From the NCBI RefSeq assembly GCF_016919175.1, contig NZ_JAFFPU010000041.1, positions 16,875-80,874 on the forward strand: DNA of 64,000 nucleotides, read 5' to 3'. Source of the DNA: Leptospira ainlahdjerensis (GTDB lineage Bacteria > Spirochaetota > Leptospiria > Leptospirales > Leptospiraceae). Shown one piece after another: positions 21,501 through 35,783 of this stretch. Below the pieces are notes generated by a model that worked only from the letters and a program-made list of their open reading frames with translations, did no database searches and had not been told where the DNA came from. The position numbers and the translations under genes are program-made. Within the stretch, counting starts at the first letter, position 1. Every line of letters starts with the position of its first letter.

Positions 21501-22019
21501 GAAAACTAAATAGTAAAACCAGGTTTTGACCTTACGAAAATCGGGATCCCTTCCTATCAATTGATAAGCGACCCAAAAACATGCAGGATTTATAAAGTAT
21601 CCCAAAAGCCAATCGGCTAAAAAGTCGGGTGGAACTCCTTCTATCAAATCGGAAAGACCGTAGGCAAAAGGAACCGCGATCAAAGCGGGATAACCGAACA
21701 AAACGATACAGAGAAAAACGGAAAGGTCTTTGAGAGACTCGAACGTTTGAGCTCCCGGAACCAAAATGATAAACGAACCCAAATAGCCGGTTATAAAAAT
21801 GAGAACAAAAGTGAGAGGAATGCTCAGAAACGCTTGTGTATCCCAAGACTGACGCTCTCTCCCGAAACAGAATTTTCCTCCGGGTTTGTAAGTAAAACCC
21901 CCGAACGCGGAAATCATAAGGATCAAACCCAGGAAATAGCCGAAACTTCCCCAGACCTCTAAGAGAGAAAGGGGAATCGTTTGAAAAATAGATTCAAACC
22001 AGTGGACTGATAGCTGCAT
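18516..22019 (-). CDS. Large membrane sensor histidine kinase (MASE-like, HAMP, PAS)
   Basis: 1167 residues. Order: a multi-helix membrane module (about 15-235), another membrane helix (about 272-295), an extracytoplasmic sensor region (300-463) of Cache type, a membrane helix (466-488) and HAMP (about 488-540). Then come two PAS/PAC domains (540-660, 665-795; each ends in a 'VDVTE' or 'YDITK' type motif), a coiled coil, the H box with His863 (GMTHELNTPLGAI), and an ATPase domain with Asn1072/1073, DSGSGIP, FEPFFTTK and GIGLGLDI. As in the kinase at 869-3250, about 130 residues are inserted between the H box and the following dimerisation helix. ATG 22019 with AGGA upstream, 9 bp after the preceding gene. 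It probably signals to the adjacent receiver protein. Confidence 0.9.
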   Translation of the reverse strand: MQLSVHWFESIFQTIPLSLLEVWGSFGYFLGLILMISAFGGFTYKPGGKFCFGRERQSWDTQAFLSIPLTFVLIFITGYLGSFIILVPGAQTFESLKDLSVFLCIVLFGYPALIAVPFAYGLSDLIEGVPPDFLADWLLGYFINPACFWVAYQLIGRDPDFRKVKTWFYYLVFVFVFMAIEPQLWGYICANRFTPGISYRNITPALFFTTSITWILAPFAMLVVFPLAKKYGLFWIQIPGHVREFAFHRKEWLWSEVKDRNEEDEKPILGLPIRMFMVTPFIFLVMVMVGMTAYLNLRSSENAADKLAGRLHQEISENINFQLDRYLENSKKQEEPLRLKGILPLLKSTSIAEHGRAIIIDRTGVLIASSKYENAGGWKEGIEGDPVFVNAIQALRKNLGDLNSLKSPVQFSFDVITAKPLSLETWLNQATPYEDNHGDKNWIVITSIPAAYYLEGVRIGSSQSAMVFAIALTLSLLIGAFLAGIVTAPIQKILNASRAMAHGDFKQRVPSSRLEELGTLSHSFNHMAEQLQESFRRTKSSEERFRDLVDTTPGIVWEADATNFNFTFISQQVVSMLGYSVDEWKEPGFWADHLHPDDRIWAVDYCIACTGRMEAHDFEYRFLRKDGSSVWLRDIVKVIVSDNRPKWLRGVMVDVTELKRIEENLRERNQFIESILDITPDILYIYDIVEKKNVYSNNGIEMVLGYSVDELQSMEDHVVRTLMHPSDYEIYLKEILPRYEKASDKDLIEHQYRMKHKDGNWRWLISRELVYKRNSNGSPTQIFGIIYDITKNKEAEETILDLNANLEKKIDLRTEELRRSNIDLVEAVHNLEKTMKELHGAQDQLLLSEKLAAIGQLAAGMTHELNTPLGAIVSSNRAILEILQNEIREIPNLIFSFSEEEVQDFKILLAESLQDASQSEIIPNRSLKKELVQIFQNEGVPDFDNVANSVLDAGVYRLKEKLPDLLRTEKRMEILTAVSSFSTIVRLSNVISIASGKASHVVEALKNYLNPGINDQEGEIVPVDIKSEIETILTLYHTKIKYGVEVYRDYRTEELCLGNGNKLNQVWINLLNNGLQAMNYQGKIEIRIEKQDSWIITSFIDSGSGIPDSVKDKIFEPFFTTKKQGEGIGLGLDICKKIIEKMGGKIEFESVPGKTTFSVRLKSAGSV

Positions 22020-22028
22020 TCAATGATC

Positions 22029-23192
22029 CTATCTAGGAACCGAAAAATTCAATCTGGACAGTTCTCTTGCTTCTTCCAAGTCCCCGCGTCCGATTGAACC
22101 CGCAAGAGATTCTACCCATTCCAATCTTTCCTTTGATTTCTCTCCAAAGACGAGCGGAAGATGTTTTCTTTCGAAAGAGGAAATTTTACCATCAAAACAG
22201 CAAGTTACGCTCAATATTTTTAGAGAGAGTTCTTTTTCTTCTTCATTCAAATCCTTCAGAAGTTTTTCGAACGATTCCCATTCATCCAGACGAAAGTGAT
22301 AATTTTCGATCTGAAAGGCCTTGTGAAGTTTGATAAGAATGTATTCCAGGTTCGGATGAAATCTTTGCGTAAAAACCACAGAATTTCCGATCGCGGTCAT
22401 GCAGGCGATCTTAGCTTCGCGGGTTAGGATATTCTTTCGCGAAAGAATATCCTCGACGAGTTCCTTGGATAAAATCCGAGTAAGAAGCCGAGTCCTCAAC
22501 TCCTTAAGAATAATATAAAGTACGATTGCGTCCCAAATCGCGGTAATGGGAGCCGCAACGAAGTCGGCATAAACTCGAAACGAGTTTCTCGCGAGAATTT
22601 TTCGAATTACGATTTTTGCGACCAAGTTCGAGAGGAAGACCTTTGCTTTGTAGAGTAGGGTCGTAATAAAAAGACTTTGTTTGTTTGTGAGGCGGTAAGG
22701 ATCGATTCCCAGAAGTCTTAGATCCGGATCCGGAATTTCGAGGGCTAATCTCGAAAGAAGATTGCTGACACCCGTGATCAGATCCGGATCCTCCTCCAGG
22801 TCCAAACCCGCAAGACGAGTCATCTTGTAGACAGAGGAAAGACCGATCCGATAGAGAAGATAAAACTCCAAAACGGTTCCGAACAAAAGAGCCAGTCCGG
22901 TCCAAAACCATTTTTCCAAGAAGACGGGAGACCAAAGTTCGGGCGATTCCGGAAATATTTTTTCAACAAGAATGATAAAGAATGTGGTCCAAAAACCGGT
23001 TTGTAAGGCCCAGAAAACGGTCCAACCGAGGATCTTCCTGGAACCGGTTCCAAATTCTTGACGTGTCCAATTTCCGGGGGTTCTTTTGTCTCTTTGTGAG
23101 AGATTTTGTAAAACGCGAATACCCCAGCGTTCTAAAATCCCCGGTTTGTATTCTGCGGGTTTCGGACTTTTTTCCATGCGCCGGGAGTTCAT
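22029..23192 (-). CDS. Membrane protein with TerB-like C-terminal segment, unknown function
   Basis: 387 residues. Hydrophobic segments lie at about 60-85, 100-120 and 210-235, between charged helical stretches. The C-terminal ~75 residues (LNEEEKELSLKILSVTCCFDGKISSFERKHLP) look like a TerB-type helical domain, with an Asp-Gly-x-Ile-x-x-x-Glu pattern. No enzyme motif is visible. ATG 23192 is chosen because GGAAAAAGGA precedes it; a TTG at 23213 keeps the frame open. First gene of the operon with the large kinase and the receiver protein, so it may be an accessory to that sensory system. This is position-based inference. Confidence 0.7.
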   Translation of the reverse strand: MNSRRMEKSPKPAEYKPGILERWGIRVLQNLSQRDKRTPGNWTRQEFGTGSRKILGWTVFWALQTGFWTTFFIILVEKIFPESPELWSPVFLEKWFWTGLALLFGTVLEFYLLYRIGLSSVYKMTRLAGLDLEEDPDLITGVSNLLSRLALEIPDPDLRLLGIDPYRLTNKQSLFITTLLYKAKVFLSNLVAKIVIRKILARNSFRVYADFVAAPITAIWDAIVLYIILKELRTRLLTRILSKELVEDILSRKNILTREAKIACMTAIGNSVVFTQRFHPNLEYILIKLHKAFQIENYHFRLDEWESFEKLLKDLNEEEKELSLKILSVTCCFDGKISSFERKHLPLVFGEKSKERLEWVESLAGSIGRGDLEEARELSRLNFSVPR

Positions 23193-23307
23193 TCCTTTTT
23201 CCGAACGTGTCAAACCATTCTTTCCATTTTTATTTCAGAATCGGGGTGCAACGGAACGATCTTCCAAAGCGTGGGTCGAAACGAGAAAGCGGAGTTCAAT
23301 TTCATTC

Positions 23308-23336
23308 TTGACCTTCTTTTGCTTTCCAATCAGAAT
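23308..23336 (+). promoter_or_regulatory. Candidate promoter of the frameshifted lipoprotein
   Basis: TTGACC (23308-23313) and CAGAAT (23331-23336) are 17 bp apart and lie 17 bp before the ATG. The -10 matches four of six consensus bases. Confidence 0.35.
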
Positions 23337-23352
23337 GAATTAAAGGCATCCT

Positions 23353-24106
23353 ATGAAACGTATTTATTCTATTCTCTTTATATCGATTCTGAGCTCTGTG
23401 ATTTTTCTCAATTGTCAAAACGACAAAGACCAAAACAAAATCGATCTTAAGGTTTTAGCCGTAGGAACGAACGATATCATTTTTATCAACGGAGAAGTGG
23501 ATGAGGAAAAAAATATCCTCTTGCGGAGTCGCCGTTCCCGGAACTACCACCTCCTCCACCGGGACTACGGGGACGACAACCACCACTCCTACGACCACCT
23601 CGGGTTCGACAAACACAAGATATACGATTACAAGCCAATTGATCATGAAAACTACGGGAGAATCTTTGGTGCTTCGGTTTCAATTTGATTCTTCCCAATA
23701 CCAAGGCTCCGTGGATCCGCAACAGGGTTTTAGTTATTCCGGAGGAAGCTTTGGAAAGACGGTTACCGGAAACGTGGGTAAGGTAGAATGGGGAGCATCC
23801 GGAATTCCGGTTTATCCAAACAGCAGCGGCGCGGCCCAGCAACAGACGCTTCAGTATATGGACATCGAACTTTCTCTTACGGGAAAACTACTCGCAAGCT
23901 CGACAACGACAGGCATTCTCAATCAGTGTTATACTTCCGATAACGTAAACTGTACTTCCGTAACGACCACACAACAATGTTTTACTCAGGACAATCAAAC
24001 CTGCGTTTCGACCGCGTCTGCCGCAGGAACTTCGGTTACGATCTCTGGAAATATTTCCTGCAACGCACCGAATGTAATTCCGAGCGGAAGTGCAACGACG
24101 CAGTAA
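23353..24106 (+). CDS. Lipoprotein gene, frame broken at an A7 tract
   Basis: The first frame begins at ATG 23353 with a signal peptide ending in the spirochaete-type lipobox FLNC (Cys21), so the product would be a membrane lipoprotein. After about 53 residues the frame leaves the conserved reading. The remaining sequence, to TAA at 24106, is in the +1 frame. It holds a Thr/Ser/Gly-rich linker, then a domain with '[22 protein letters not shown]' and a Cys-rich tail ([22 protein letters not shown]). Removing one A from the run of seven at 23507-23513 joins both parts into about 250 residues. It is either a pseudogene, a phase-variable gene or a sequencing error. Function unknown. Ends at the terminator hairpin shared with the gene opposite. 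Confidence 0.75.
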
Positions 24107-24133
24107 GATTTTTTTTCCGAGAAAAAAAGAGGG

Positions 24134-24162
24134 AAAACGGCGATCAAGAGGATCGCCGTTTT
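24134..24162. terminator. Bidirectional intrinsic terminator
   Basis: A perfect 12-bp stem (AAAACGGCGATC / GATCGCCGTTTT) with loop AAGAG sits between the convergent lipoprotein and AHSA1 genes. T-rich sequence follows on both strands, so it can end transcription from both sides. Confidence 0.8.
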
Positions 24163-24168
24163 GTTATA

Positions 24169-24672
24169 TTAGAGTTTTATTGTTTTAGCAAGTTCTACGA
24201 GTTGATCGAGAGCCTTTCCCCAACCTTCGTGAAAACCCATTTCTTCGTGTTTCTTACGATTGATTTCGTTTCCGTGAATAGCAGTCGCAACGTATTTAGT
24301 TCCGTTACCGTAAGTTTCCAAAGTGAGGATCCCCGTAAAAAAACCGAAAGGATTTGTCGGGTCCGGTGAAGGGCGAAAACCCGGTTGTAATGCGTCGGTC
24401 CAGGATAATCTTTCGTTCGGAATCACTTCCAGATAACAACCCAGATTCGGAAAGTCTACTCCTTCTGGAGATTGCATCGTGGTACGGAAAATTCCGCCTG
24501 GACGAAGATCGATTTCACAATCGATTGTCCTCCAAGGAGCGGGAGTGAACCATTTTACGATGTGTTCCGGTTTTGTCCATGCAGCCCAGACCAATTCACG
24601 GGGAACGTCAACGATTCTTTCGAAAACCAAATCCAGATCGGAATCGATCTGAGGAAAAATTTTAGGCGCCAT
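24169..24672 (-). CDS. SRPBCC / AHSA1-domain protein
   Basis: 167 residues of the START-like AHSA1 fold: [28 protein letters not shown] at the N terminus, then [12 protein letters not shown] and the C-terminal [17 protein letters not shown] helix. This is the usual length and layout. Family members bind hydrophobic ligands or act as Hsp90 co-chaperone-like proteins; the ligand is unknown. ATG 24672 is chosen over the upstream TTG and ATG because GGGAGAG precedes it at 5-6 bp. Transcription probably ends at the hairpin just downstream. Confidence 0.88.
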   Translation of the reverse strand: MAPKIFPQIDSDLDLVFERIVDVPRELVWAAWTKPEHIVKWFTPAPWRTIDCEIDLRPGGIFRTTMQSPEGVDFPNLGCYLEVIPNERLSWTDALQPGFRPSPDPTNPFGFFTGILTLETYGNGTKYVATAIHGNEINRKKHEEMGFHEGWGKALDQLVELAKTIKL

Positions 24673-24829
24673 TTTACTCTCTCCCATTCTTTTAACTATA
24701 TGCAATTTCGGTTATGCGTTTGCTGCAAACGATTTTGCCTTCCTCTAAGCACATTTTCCAAAGTCGAGTTTTTCAACAGAGGACACCGATTCTCCTCGAC
24801 TCCAAATGGTCCTTTTCCAAAAGCACCTG

Positions 24830-25010
24830 AACCTCAAGGAGAATTCGTCGGAACTCCGACAACTCTTCCGTAAAAGTCGCGGGCCCCGCCCGATTTTCGG
24901 GTGGAGGGGTGGGTGGTGGAAAAATTCCGGAGGACTTTCCTTTATCACAGAATTTCACTTTTTGCAAGTAGAAAGTCCAAATTGTAGGAATTCCTACAAA
25001 ATTCTTACGG
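24830..25010 (+). repeat. Dispersed palindromic repeat, copy D (partial)
   Basis: Palindromes GTCGGAACTCCGAC (24847-24860) and GTAGGAATTCCTAC (24984-24997), 137 bp apart, enclose the core with GCCCGATTTTCGGGTGGAGG (about 24886-24910). Neither terminal inverted repeat is visible, so only the inner part is conserved. Among the copies it has the best right palindrome, a perfect 14-mer. The rest of 24706-25408 shows no gene. Confidence 0.75.
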
Positions 25011-25408
25011 AGATCCCCTTATTTCTGAATCCTCTTTCCAATTTATCGATTCGGATTTGCCGGATTTTAGACTTCAGAAAAAAACGGAGACTTGAACTCC
25101 ATTATAAAATCATAATTTTCTAATTGCTCGATCTTCCTTGAGTGGAAATTTCTGCAAAAATATCTCTTTCAGATTCCGGTGATTTCCAACCCTTCTCAAA
25201 GCGAGTGCGAATATGAATCGAAACGATAAGAGCGAGTATTCGACTTGAGACAAACTCTTCCGAAATGTTTTTTTGTATTTCTCCTCCTTTCGGACTGAGA
25301 AAAATTCAGTCTCCTTACGGATTGGAATCCAGCTTGGATAAGTGAAACAAAATCACACGTTTGGTCATCTTCGAAAAACAGAAAAAAACTCTATAAGAGG
25401 AATAAAAT

Positions 25409-26368
25409 CTATTCTTCTAAGAGTTTTAGAATTTGATCTTTTAATAGATTACGAATTCCGGATTCCTCGAAACCGTTCAAGAATTTCATCAAATTCTCAG
25501 CGATACTTTGAAACTCTTCATCCATCTTCTCCCGAATTTGATAACGGGAAAGTAAACTTAGAATTACGATTCCGTCTCCTTGAGACCGTTCCGATTTTGC
25601 AAACAAAGAATGAATCAGCTTTTTATCATTCTTTTCCGCCTTTTCCAAAAGAAGAAGAATCGGATACGTGTACAAACCGTTGTAAAAATCCTTGAGAGGA
25701 ACCTTTCCGCTCTTGCTCGCTGGAGAAAAATAATCGATCGCGTCGTCCTTCTTCTGAAAAAAGGAACCGAGATCGATTCCGAATTGCCTGAGCTTCTTCT
25801 TTTCTTTTTCCTGTTTTTCGGAAAGAACTCCGGCCGCAGCAGTGACCGCACCGAAAAGGGACGCGGTTTTTCCATAAACCACTCTATTATATATTTCTAA
25901 TGTGATTTTTGGATTTTTTTCCCATTCCATCTGGATCAGTTCCGAAACCGAAAGATCTTTGATGACCTGAGTAAAAATGTCCATAAGTTCCGGATAACCA
26001 AGGCCGTTGAGATGGTCGATTCCGCAGGCCAAGAGATAATCTCCGGCAAGAATCGCGGTTTTATTTCCGAATTTAGAACCCACGCTCTGAAGACCGCGTC
26101 GGGTCTCGGCCTCGTCGACGACGTCGTCGTGAAGCAAACTCGCGGAATGAATGAGTTCGGCGATGGCTCCTACATCCAGCCAGTATTTGCCGGAATAACC
26201 GAGGAGTTGACAAAGGCAGTAATGTAAGATCGGACGGATCCTTTTTCCACCGGATCGGATTGTATAAGTTTTGATTTCTGCAAGAATTTTGAGGTCCTCG
26301 CGAATGATCGCTTCCAGTTTTTTATCAAACTTCCGAACTAAAGAATCTTTCAGTACCGATACTTTCAC
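25409..26368 (-). CDS. Polyprenyl diphosphate synthase family protein
   Basis: 319 residues of the trans-prenyltransferase fold. The first Asp-rich motif is [10 protein letters not shown] (Asp81, Asp82, Asp85), with GGKRIRP before it for the substrate diphosphate. The second motif is [12 protein letters not shown] (Asp208, Asp209, Asp212), in place of the more common QxxDDxLD. It should elongate isoprenyl diphosphates with IPP; chain length cannot be read with confidence, though octaprenyl-type synthases are the closest pattern. The start is GTG 26368 with AGAGG 2-3 bp upstream of TA-GTG. Likely cotranscribed with the SirB1-type gene that ends 68 bp upstream. Confidence 0.85.
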   Translation of the reverse strand: MKVSVLKDSLVRKFDKKLEAIIREDLKILAEIKTYTIRSGGKRIRPILHYCLCQLLGYSGKYWLDVGAIAELIHSASLLHDDVVDEAETRRGLQSVGSKFGNKTAILAGDYLLACGIDHLNGLGYPELMDIFTQVIKDLSVSELIQMEWEKNPKITLEIYNRVVYGKTASLFGAVTAAAGVLSEKQEKEKKKLRQFGIDLGSFFQKKDDAIDYFSPASKSGKVPLKDFYNGLYTYPILLLLEKAEKNDKKLIHSLFAKSERSQGDGIVILSLLSRYQIREKMDEEFQSIAENLMKFLNGFEESGIRNLLKDQILKLLEE

Positions 26369-26436
26369 TACCTCTTCCCGTGGGGCCAGTATTCAAAATA
26401 TCTGTACAGGCTCAAGCAGAACTCTTTGCTGGAAAC

Positions 26437-27336
26437 TTAGGCTTTCAGTTTGTTTTCAAGAATCAGGAGCTGACGAGCGAGAATATCCTCCATATCCCGA
26501 AACTGCTCCTTACGATAGATATGAATCAGATTTCGATACATCCTTTTGATGATGGAAAGGGTACTCGCACGAGTGAAATATCTTTCACTAGGGGTAAAGC
26601 TGTTCGCTTCCAAAAAACGGATACAAGTGGATTTATCCAGAAGAACCCCTCCGTGAAACGGATCAATAAACGTCTCATAGTCGGGGGAATCAAAATGCAG
26701 AAGAAAATGCAGAGGCATATTCACCCCGTAGAGAGGAAGAGAAAGTCTTTGTCCTACAAGAAGATAGATGGAAGACAAGGAAATCGGAATCCCTCTTCGA
26801 GTGCGGACGATTCGAGTCACGAAAGAATTATTCGGATCGTCATACTGGTCATTATTCCCCTGAAAGTTCTCTTCCGAGGAAAGAACCCTCGTCAAAAAAT
26901 GAACTTTGAGTTCTTCAGAAACGTATTCCGGATTGAGGTCGCAGAGTTCCTCCACTCGGAGGGCCAATTGATCGAGATAGATTTTAAATTCGTGATAAGA
27001 AGCGTCCGGGTCGCCCACGCTCGAAAGAAGAAAAACCGCTTCTTCCAAATCGGAGTAGTCGTTGATATGTCCTTTACCCGCAAGAAGCATATAACGCGAG
27101 TTAATACGTTCAAGATGAACGATCGAAGAGATGGAACGAGCATAAACCCTCAAGGTCGGATCCTTAAACTCATCCACAAAGTCGCTGATTCTATATTGCC
27201 AGGGAACCATTTCGGCAATCTCACGCATCACCCGAATCTTATCTTCCGCACCTGCAAATTCTAACTGATAGAATTTTTCTTCTAACTTCTCAGGAGGAAA
27301 GGAAAGAGAATCAAAGTAAAAATCGGATGATGGCAT
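26437..27336 (-). CDS. SirB1-type transglutaminase-like/TPR protein
   Basis: 299 residues. The central region has [42 protein letters not shown], matching the SirB1 (transglutaminase-like core 2) family. 'GIPISLS' and '[10 protein letters not shown]' mark its pseudo-active site, and the Cys of classical transglutaminases is absent, as is usual in this family. A C-terminal helical repeat (about 245-299) is TPR-like. The biochemical role of the family is poorly defined. ATG 27336; no strong Shine-Dalgarno visible. Confidence 0.78.
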   Translation of the reverse strand: MPSSDFYFDSLSFPPEKLEEKFYQLEFAGAEDKIRVMREIAEMVPWQYRISDFVDEFKDPTLRVYARSISSIVHLERINSRYMLLAGKGHINDYSDLEEAVFLLSSVGDPDASYHEFKIYLDQLALRVEELCDLNPEYVSEELKVHFLTRVLSSEENFQGNNDQYDDPNNSFVTRIVRTRRGIPISLSSIYLLVGQRLSLPLYGVNMPLHFLLHFDSPDYETFIDPFHGGVLLDKSTCIRFLEANSFTPSERYFTRASTLSIIKRMYRNLIHIYRKEQFRDMEDILARQLLILENKLKA

Positions 27337-27498
27337 AAACTAGATCATTTTCCAAAAAACAAAATGAGTCAATTCAGAATGAAATTTGTTTTTGGAAAAA
27401 ATGAAATGCGAATGATAAATTACTATGTCTTACGGTCGACTGGAGAAAGTGCTAAAAAAATGAAAAGAGGATTCGAAAAGAATTTAAAAAAAGCAAAC

Positions 27499-27520
27499 GC
27501 TCCCCAAATTTTTGGGGAGC
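27499..27520 (-). terminator. Intrinsic terminator after the transketolase gene
   Basis: Stem GCTCCCCAAA / TTTGGGGAGC with a 2-base loop, followed on the minus strand by GTTTGCTTTTTTT. It lies 9 bp past the transketolase stop codon. Confidence 0.8.
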
Positions 27521-27528
27521 CGTAAAAC

Positions 27529-28353
<825 letters not shown>

Positions 28354-28414
28354 ATTCTTCCTATGTGATTGCAATAGAGATTTCCAACCTCACGAAAGAG
28401 GTGCCGAAAGAAGG

Positions 28415-28801
28415 TCAGTTCGTAGATCGAAACAGAACCAGGCCGGAAAGGAAAATCACGGTGTATAGAGGAAGGAAAATATAGTGTAGTTTTCTGTGAA
28501 ATTCTTTTTTTCGAGCGATTCCGGACCAAGCCATCAGAAGCATCAAAATCAAAGTCAGCGCGGCAAAAGCTCTGTGGGTGTCGATGATCCAGCGATCGAC
28601 TGTAGGAACGATTCCCGCATTTTCTAGACCCACACCTAGGTATTTCACGTACAAAAGTCCGAGGGCAGTGGTTAAATTCAGGGAAGTTCCGATCAGATTG
28701 AAAATGCGATGAAGAAAATTCTTTCTAAAACGAAAATAATAACCCGTATAAAAGCTAAGGAGAGAAATCGCCATTCCGACATTGATCAGGGTTAAAATCA
28801 T
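28415..28801 (-). CDS. Small integral membrane protein, unknown
   Basis: 128 residues with four hydrophobic helices (about 3-22, 35-60, 78-98 and 108-126) and short loops. Several His residues lie near membrane edges (HRIFN, DTHRAF, HRKLHYIFLP), which could suggest haem binding as in small cytochrome b561-like proteins. This is a weak inference. ATG 28801 with GGA six bases upstream is preferred over a GTG at 28840. It may be cotranscribed with the transketolase subunit 61 bp downstream. Confidence 0.6.
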   Translation of the reverse strand: MILTLINVGMAISLLSFYTGYYFRFRKNFLHRIFNLIGTSLNLTTALGLLYVKYLGVGLENAGIVPTVDRWIIDTHRAFAALTLILMLLMAWSGIARKKEFHRKLHYIFLPLYTVIFLSGLVLFRSTN

Positions 28802-28948
28802 TTCATTCCATTTTCGGTAGAGTTCCGACTTCCGAAACACTTTTTCAGATTCGTTTCCTTGGAAAGCCGTAAATAATCCGATTTTAAGAGCGATCGACTC
28901 CTAGGTTTGGAAATCGATCCCAACAAGAGGGCTTCTCGGTTTTTTTAT

Positions 28949-28976
28949 TTGACCAAGGAAAACTGCCCGAAATACT
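28949..28976 (+). promoter_or_regulatory. Candidate promoter of the tRNA pair
   Basis: TTGACC (28949-28954) and AATACT (28971-28976), 16 bp apart, lie 18 bp upstream of the first tRNA base. Position fits a short-leader tRNA promoter. Confidence 0.4.
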
Positions 28977-28989
28977 GGTTTACATAGTA

Positions 28990-29067
<78 letters not shown>

Positions 29068-29073
29068 CATTTC

Positions 29074-29161
<88 letters not shown>

Positions 29162-29184
29162 ATTTATTTTTCAATTACTCAATA

Positions 29185-29610
29185 AAAACCTAATATACTA
29201 AAACGAATCCGGAGAGATTCGAAGCTTGCGAGCGAGAGTGTTTTGAGCTTCTGTAAGAGGCGAAAAAATACGATACGAATCCTTGGATGGATGTGTGCGC
29301 AAAAAAGACGCCGTCGAGCACGATTCGAAACTGCGTTGACCCGAATCCTTCCCTGCAACGCGATCCATAGAGAGCGTTGCACTGAGTTCTCCCACCATTG
29401 GTTTCTCATCTATTTCACAAAAATATAATATTCAGAAACGGATCAGGAAGATGGAATCATCCCTTAGGGAGATTCTGCTGAGTCCAATTCGAAATTTTTG
29501 AGCGAGAGCGTTTTGAGCTTCCGTAAGAAGCGAAAACATACGACTTGCTTACACGTGATCCTTAGAAAACAACACACTAAATTCAGCCGCGCGCCAGCCA
29601 AAACATTTTC
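29185..29610. repeat. Decayed direct duplication behind the tRNAs
   Basis: Two imperfect direct copies, about 29185-29410 and 29420-29610. The best-conserved part is 29217-29273 against 29486-29543 (shared GAGCGAGAG, GTTTTGAGCTTC, GTAAGA and GCGAAAA, about 270 bp apart). The first copy also contains CGAATCCTTCCCTGC (29342-29356), identical to the 3' end of tRNA-Tyr at 29144-29158. No gene is seen in 29161-29824. Confidence 0.6.
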
Positions 29611-29824
29611 TTCCGCTTGAAAGGATGGATCCGATCTAATTTCTCATTCTAAACATTCTCTCAAACAATGAATCGATTCATTTTATAGGATTCAATTTTA
29701 GGATCTATTAAGAAAAATTAATACTATAGGAAAGATTTACAATTTTCCTGAATCTTTGAGACAGGAATCAAACAAGCTTGAGGAATCAGTAGGAAAGACA
29801 AAAATGAACAAAAAACATCAATCT

Positions 29825-34163
<4,339 letters not shown>

Positions 34164-34204
34164 CCCCTTAATTGTCGGAGGATCTTCTAGATCCAGACAA
34201 GCAC

Positions 34205-35116
34205 TTAATTCTCTTTTTCTTTCCTTTCCGTAACGACCGTAAAATCGTTTCCGGTAAGGGTTTCCAAAGGAATCGATTCTTCTTCTTTGAGAGGGAACAT
34301 CGAAACGGTAAGCACCTTAAAACCGAGCTCCCGAAGTCGATATGTAACCCCGAATCCTTCGTCGCTATGAAATCTTCCATTGATATGAACGACTTTTTTT
34401 CCGCGGGTCAAAAACGAGTTCGCGATCGTGTCGGCCATTCCTGCGTCCCAGAGATACTGCGCGTCGATAAATTTTCTCTCGAGAGTTTCGTCCGAATGCA
34501 TGCCCGGATGTTCTTTGAGAGTATTTTTGATCTTATTCTCATACCCTTCTTGGGAGAATTTTCGAATTAGATATTTCGGAGGTAAAAAAACGGAACGGAC
34601 CGAAAACAAAGTTTCGAGCCCGGAAGAGGAAACTAGATTCACATACTTTCTCGGAACGTTGGATGCGATCACGGGAATTCTATGATCTTTTGCGTATTGT
34701 AAGAATGGATGATAGTCTCTGAGATGATTGGGCCAGAGTTTTAAAGAATTAAAAAAGGCCTTTTCTCCGATTTGACCGCTCAAATATTCATCTAAAGTTT
34801 TTTGCTGATCCCTCTCCAACATCTCCAGAGAAAGAACAACCTCGTTCAAGGCCGATATTTTTTTGAACCAATCCAAACGAATCTTGTGACCGATCAAGTC
34901 GTCGTGTTCTTCTCCAAAAATTAAAATATCATAATTTTGGAATGTATTAAAAATCGTCTCCGAAGCGATGAGCATCTTCGTCAACCCCTTTTGGATGGAA
35001 ACCGGCTGTGGAATCTCTTCGGTTTTAAGAATATCCTCCGATCGAAGGGAAAAAAAACTCAGAACAAAAAGAATCGAGCCGAAAATTACGAAACGAAATT
35101 TGGATTTTGTATTCAA
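34205..35116 (-). CDS. ChaN-like (haem-binding uptake/Tiki fold) exported protein
   Basis: 303 residues if started at TTG 35116. This places a signal-peptide-like segment ([20 protein letters not shown]) at the N terminus directly after the peroxidase stop codon. ATG 35161 (318 residues, overlapping the peroxidase gene) is the alternative. The [15 protein letters not shown] motif and the C-terminal [20 protein letters not shown] are typical of the ChaN-like family of the Tiki/EreA superfamily. Family members bind haem or act as peptidases; which applies here is not known. It follows the glutathione peroxidase gene and precedes the PBP gene by 41 bp. Confidence 0.75.
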   Translation of the reverse strand: MNTKSKFRFVIFGSILFVLSFFSLRSEDILKTEEIPQPVSIQKGLTKMLIASETIFNTFQNYDILIFGEEHDDLIGHKIRLDWFKKISALNEVVLSLEMLERDQQKTLDEYLSGQIGEKAFFNSLKLWPNHLRDYHPFLQYAKDHRIPVIASNVPRKYVNLVSSSGLETLFSVRSVFLPPKYLIRKFSQEGYENKIKNTLKEHPGMHSDETLERKFIDAQYLWDAGMADTIANSFLTRGKKVVHINGRFHSDEGFGVTYRLRELGFKVLTVSMFPLKEEESIPLETLTGNDFTVVTERKEKEN

Positions 35117-35126
35117 TGGAACTTTC

Positions 35127-35675
35127 TTATCTGAGAAGAGTTTCGATTTTCCGAGAGACATCCGCGCTGTCCGGTTCCACCGCCGAAGGATAACGAGCCT
35201 CGATCTTTCCATCCTTGGAAATAAGAATTTTCTCAAAGTTCCACTGTACATCTCCCGGGTTTGGAGAATTTTTCGTGAGATATTGATAAAGAGGATGTTG
35301 ATCCTTTCCTTTGACGGAAATCTTTGACATCATATCAAAACTAGCGCCTTTTTGAATTCTACAAAAGGTTTCAATTTCTTTGTCCGAACCGGGTTCCTGG
35401 CTTCCAAAGTTATTCGCGGGAAAACCTACGACCACAAATCCTTGGTCCTTATATTTTTTATAAACCTTTTCGAGATGGTCATACTGATAAGTGTAGCCGC
35501 ATTTCGAAGCAACGTTTACGACCATAACGACCTTACCTTTATATTTCGAAAGAGGAACTTCATTCCCTTGGATGTCCTTTACTTTGAAATCGTAGAAACT
35601 TTCTTTCGCAAAAGCTCCGGCGACAGGGAAAAGAACTCCGAGAACGAAAAATAGGATCAAAAGTTTCGACTGCAT
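35127..35675 (-). CDS. Glutathione peroxidase-family protein, exported
   Basis: 182 residues. A signal peptide ([19 protein letters not shown]) directs it out of the cytoplasm. The peroxidase core shows the catalytic Cys59 (NVASKCGYT), Gln93 (FGSQEPGS) and Trp145-Asn146 (QWNFEKIL), the normal Cys-type catalytic tetrad, with Cys instead of selenocysteine. It would reduce hydroperoxides in the periplasm, probably with a thioredoxin-like donor as in most bacterial Cys-type enzymes. ATG 35675 with AAGG nine bases upstream. Probably cotranscribed with the ChaN-like gene. Confidence 0.9.
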   Translation of the reverse strand: MQSKLLILFFVLGVLFPVAGAFAKESFYDFKVKDIQGNEVPLSKYKGKVVMVVNVASKCGYTYQYDHLEKVYKKYKDQGFVVVGFPANNFGSQEPGSDKEIETFCRIQKGASFDMMSKISVKGKDQHPLYQYLTKNSPNPGDVQWNFEKILISKDGKIEARYPSAVEPDSADVSRKIETLLR

Positions 35676-35783
35676 GGATGATACCTTCTTGCAAAAGAGT
35701 TTAAATCGAAATGCAGTTTTGCTTCAATCGTTTTTCAAATCTTTCGGTTTCTTTCTTTATTGCGGATGAGAATACAAGGCGCG

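Noticed and set aside
26380..27264. 294-codon ORF opposite the SirB1-type gene
   Set aside because: Shadow ORF rich in Lys/Arg/Phe with no motif; the minus-strand frame has family signatures.
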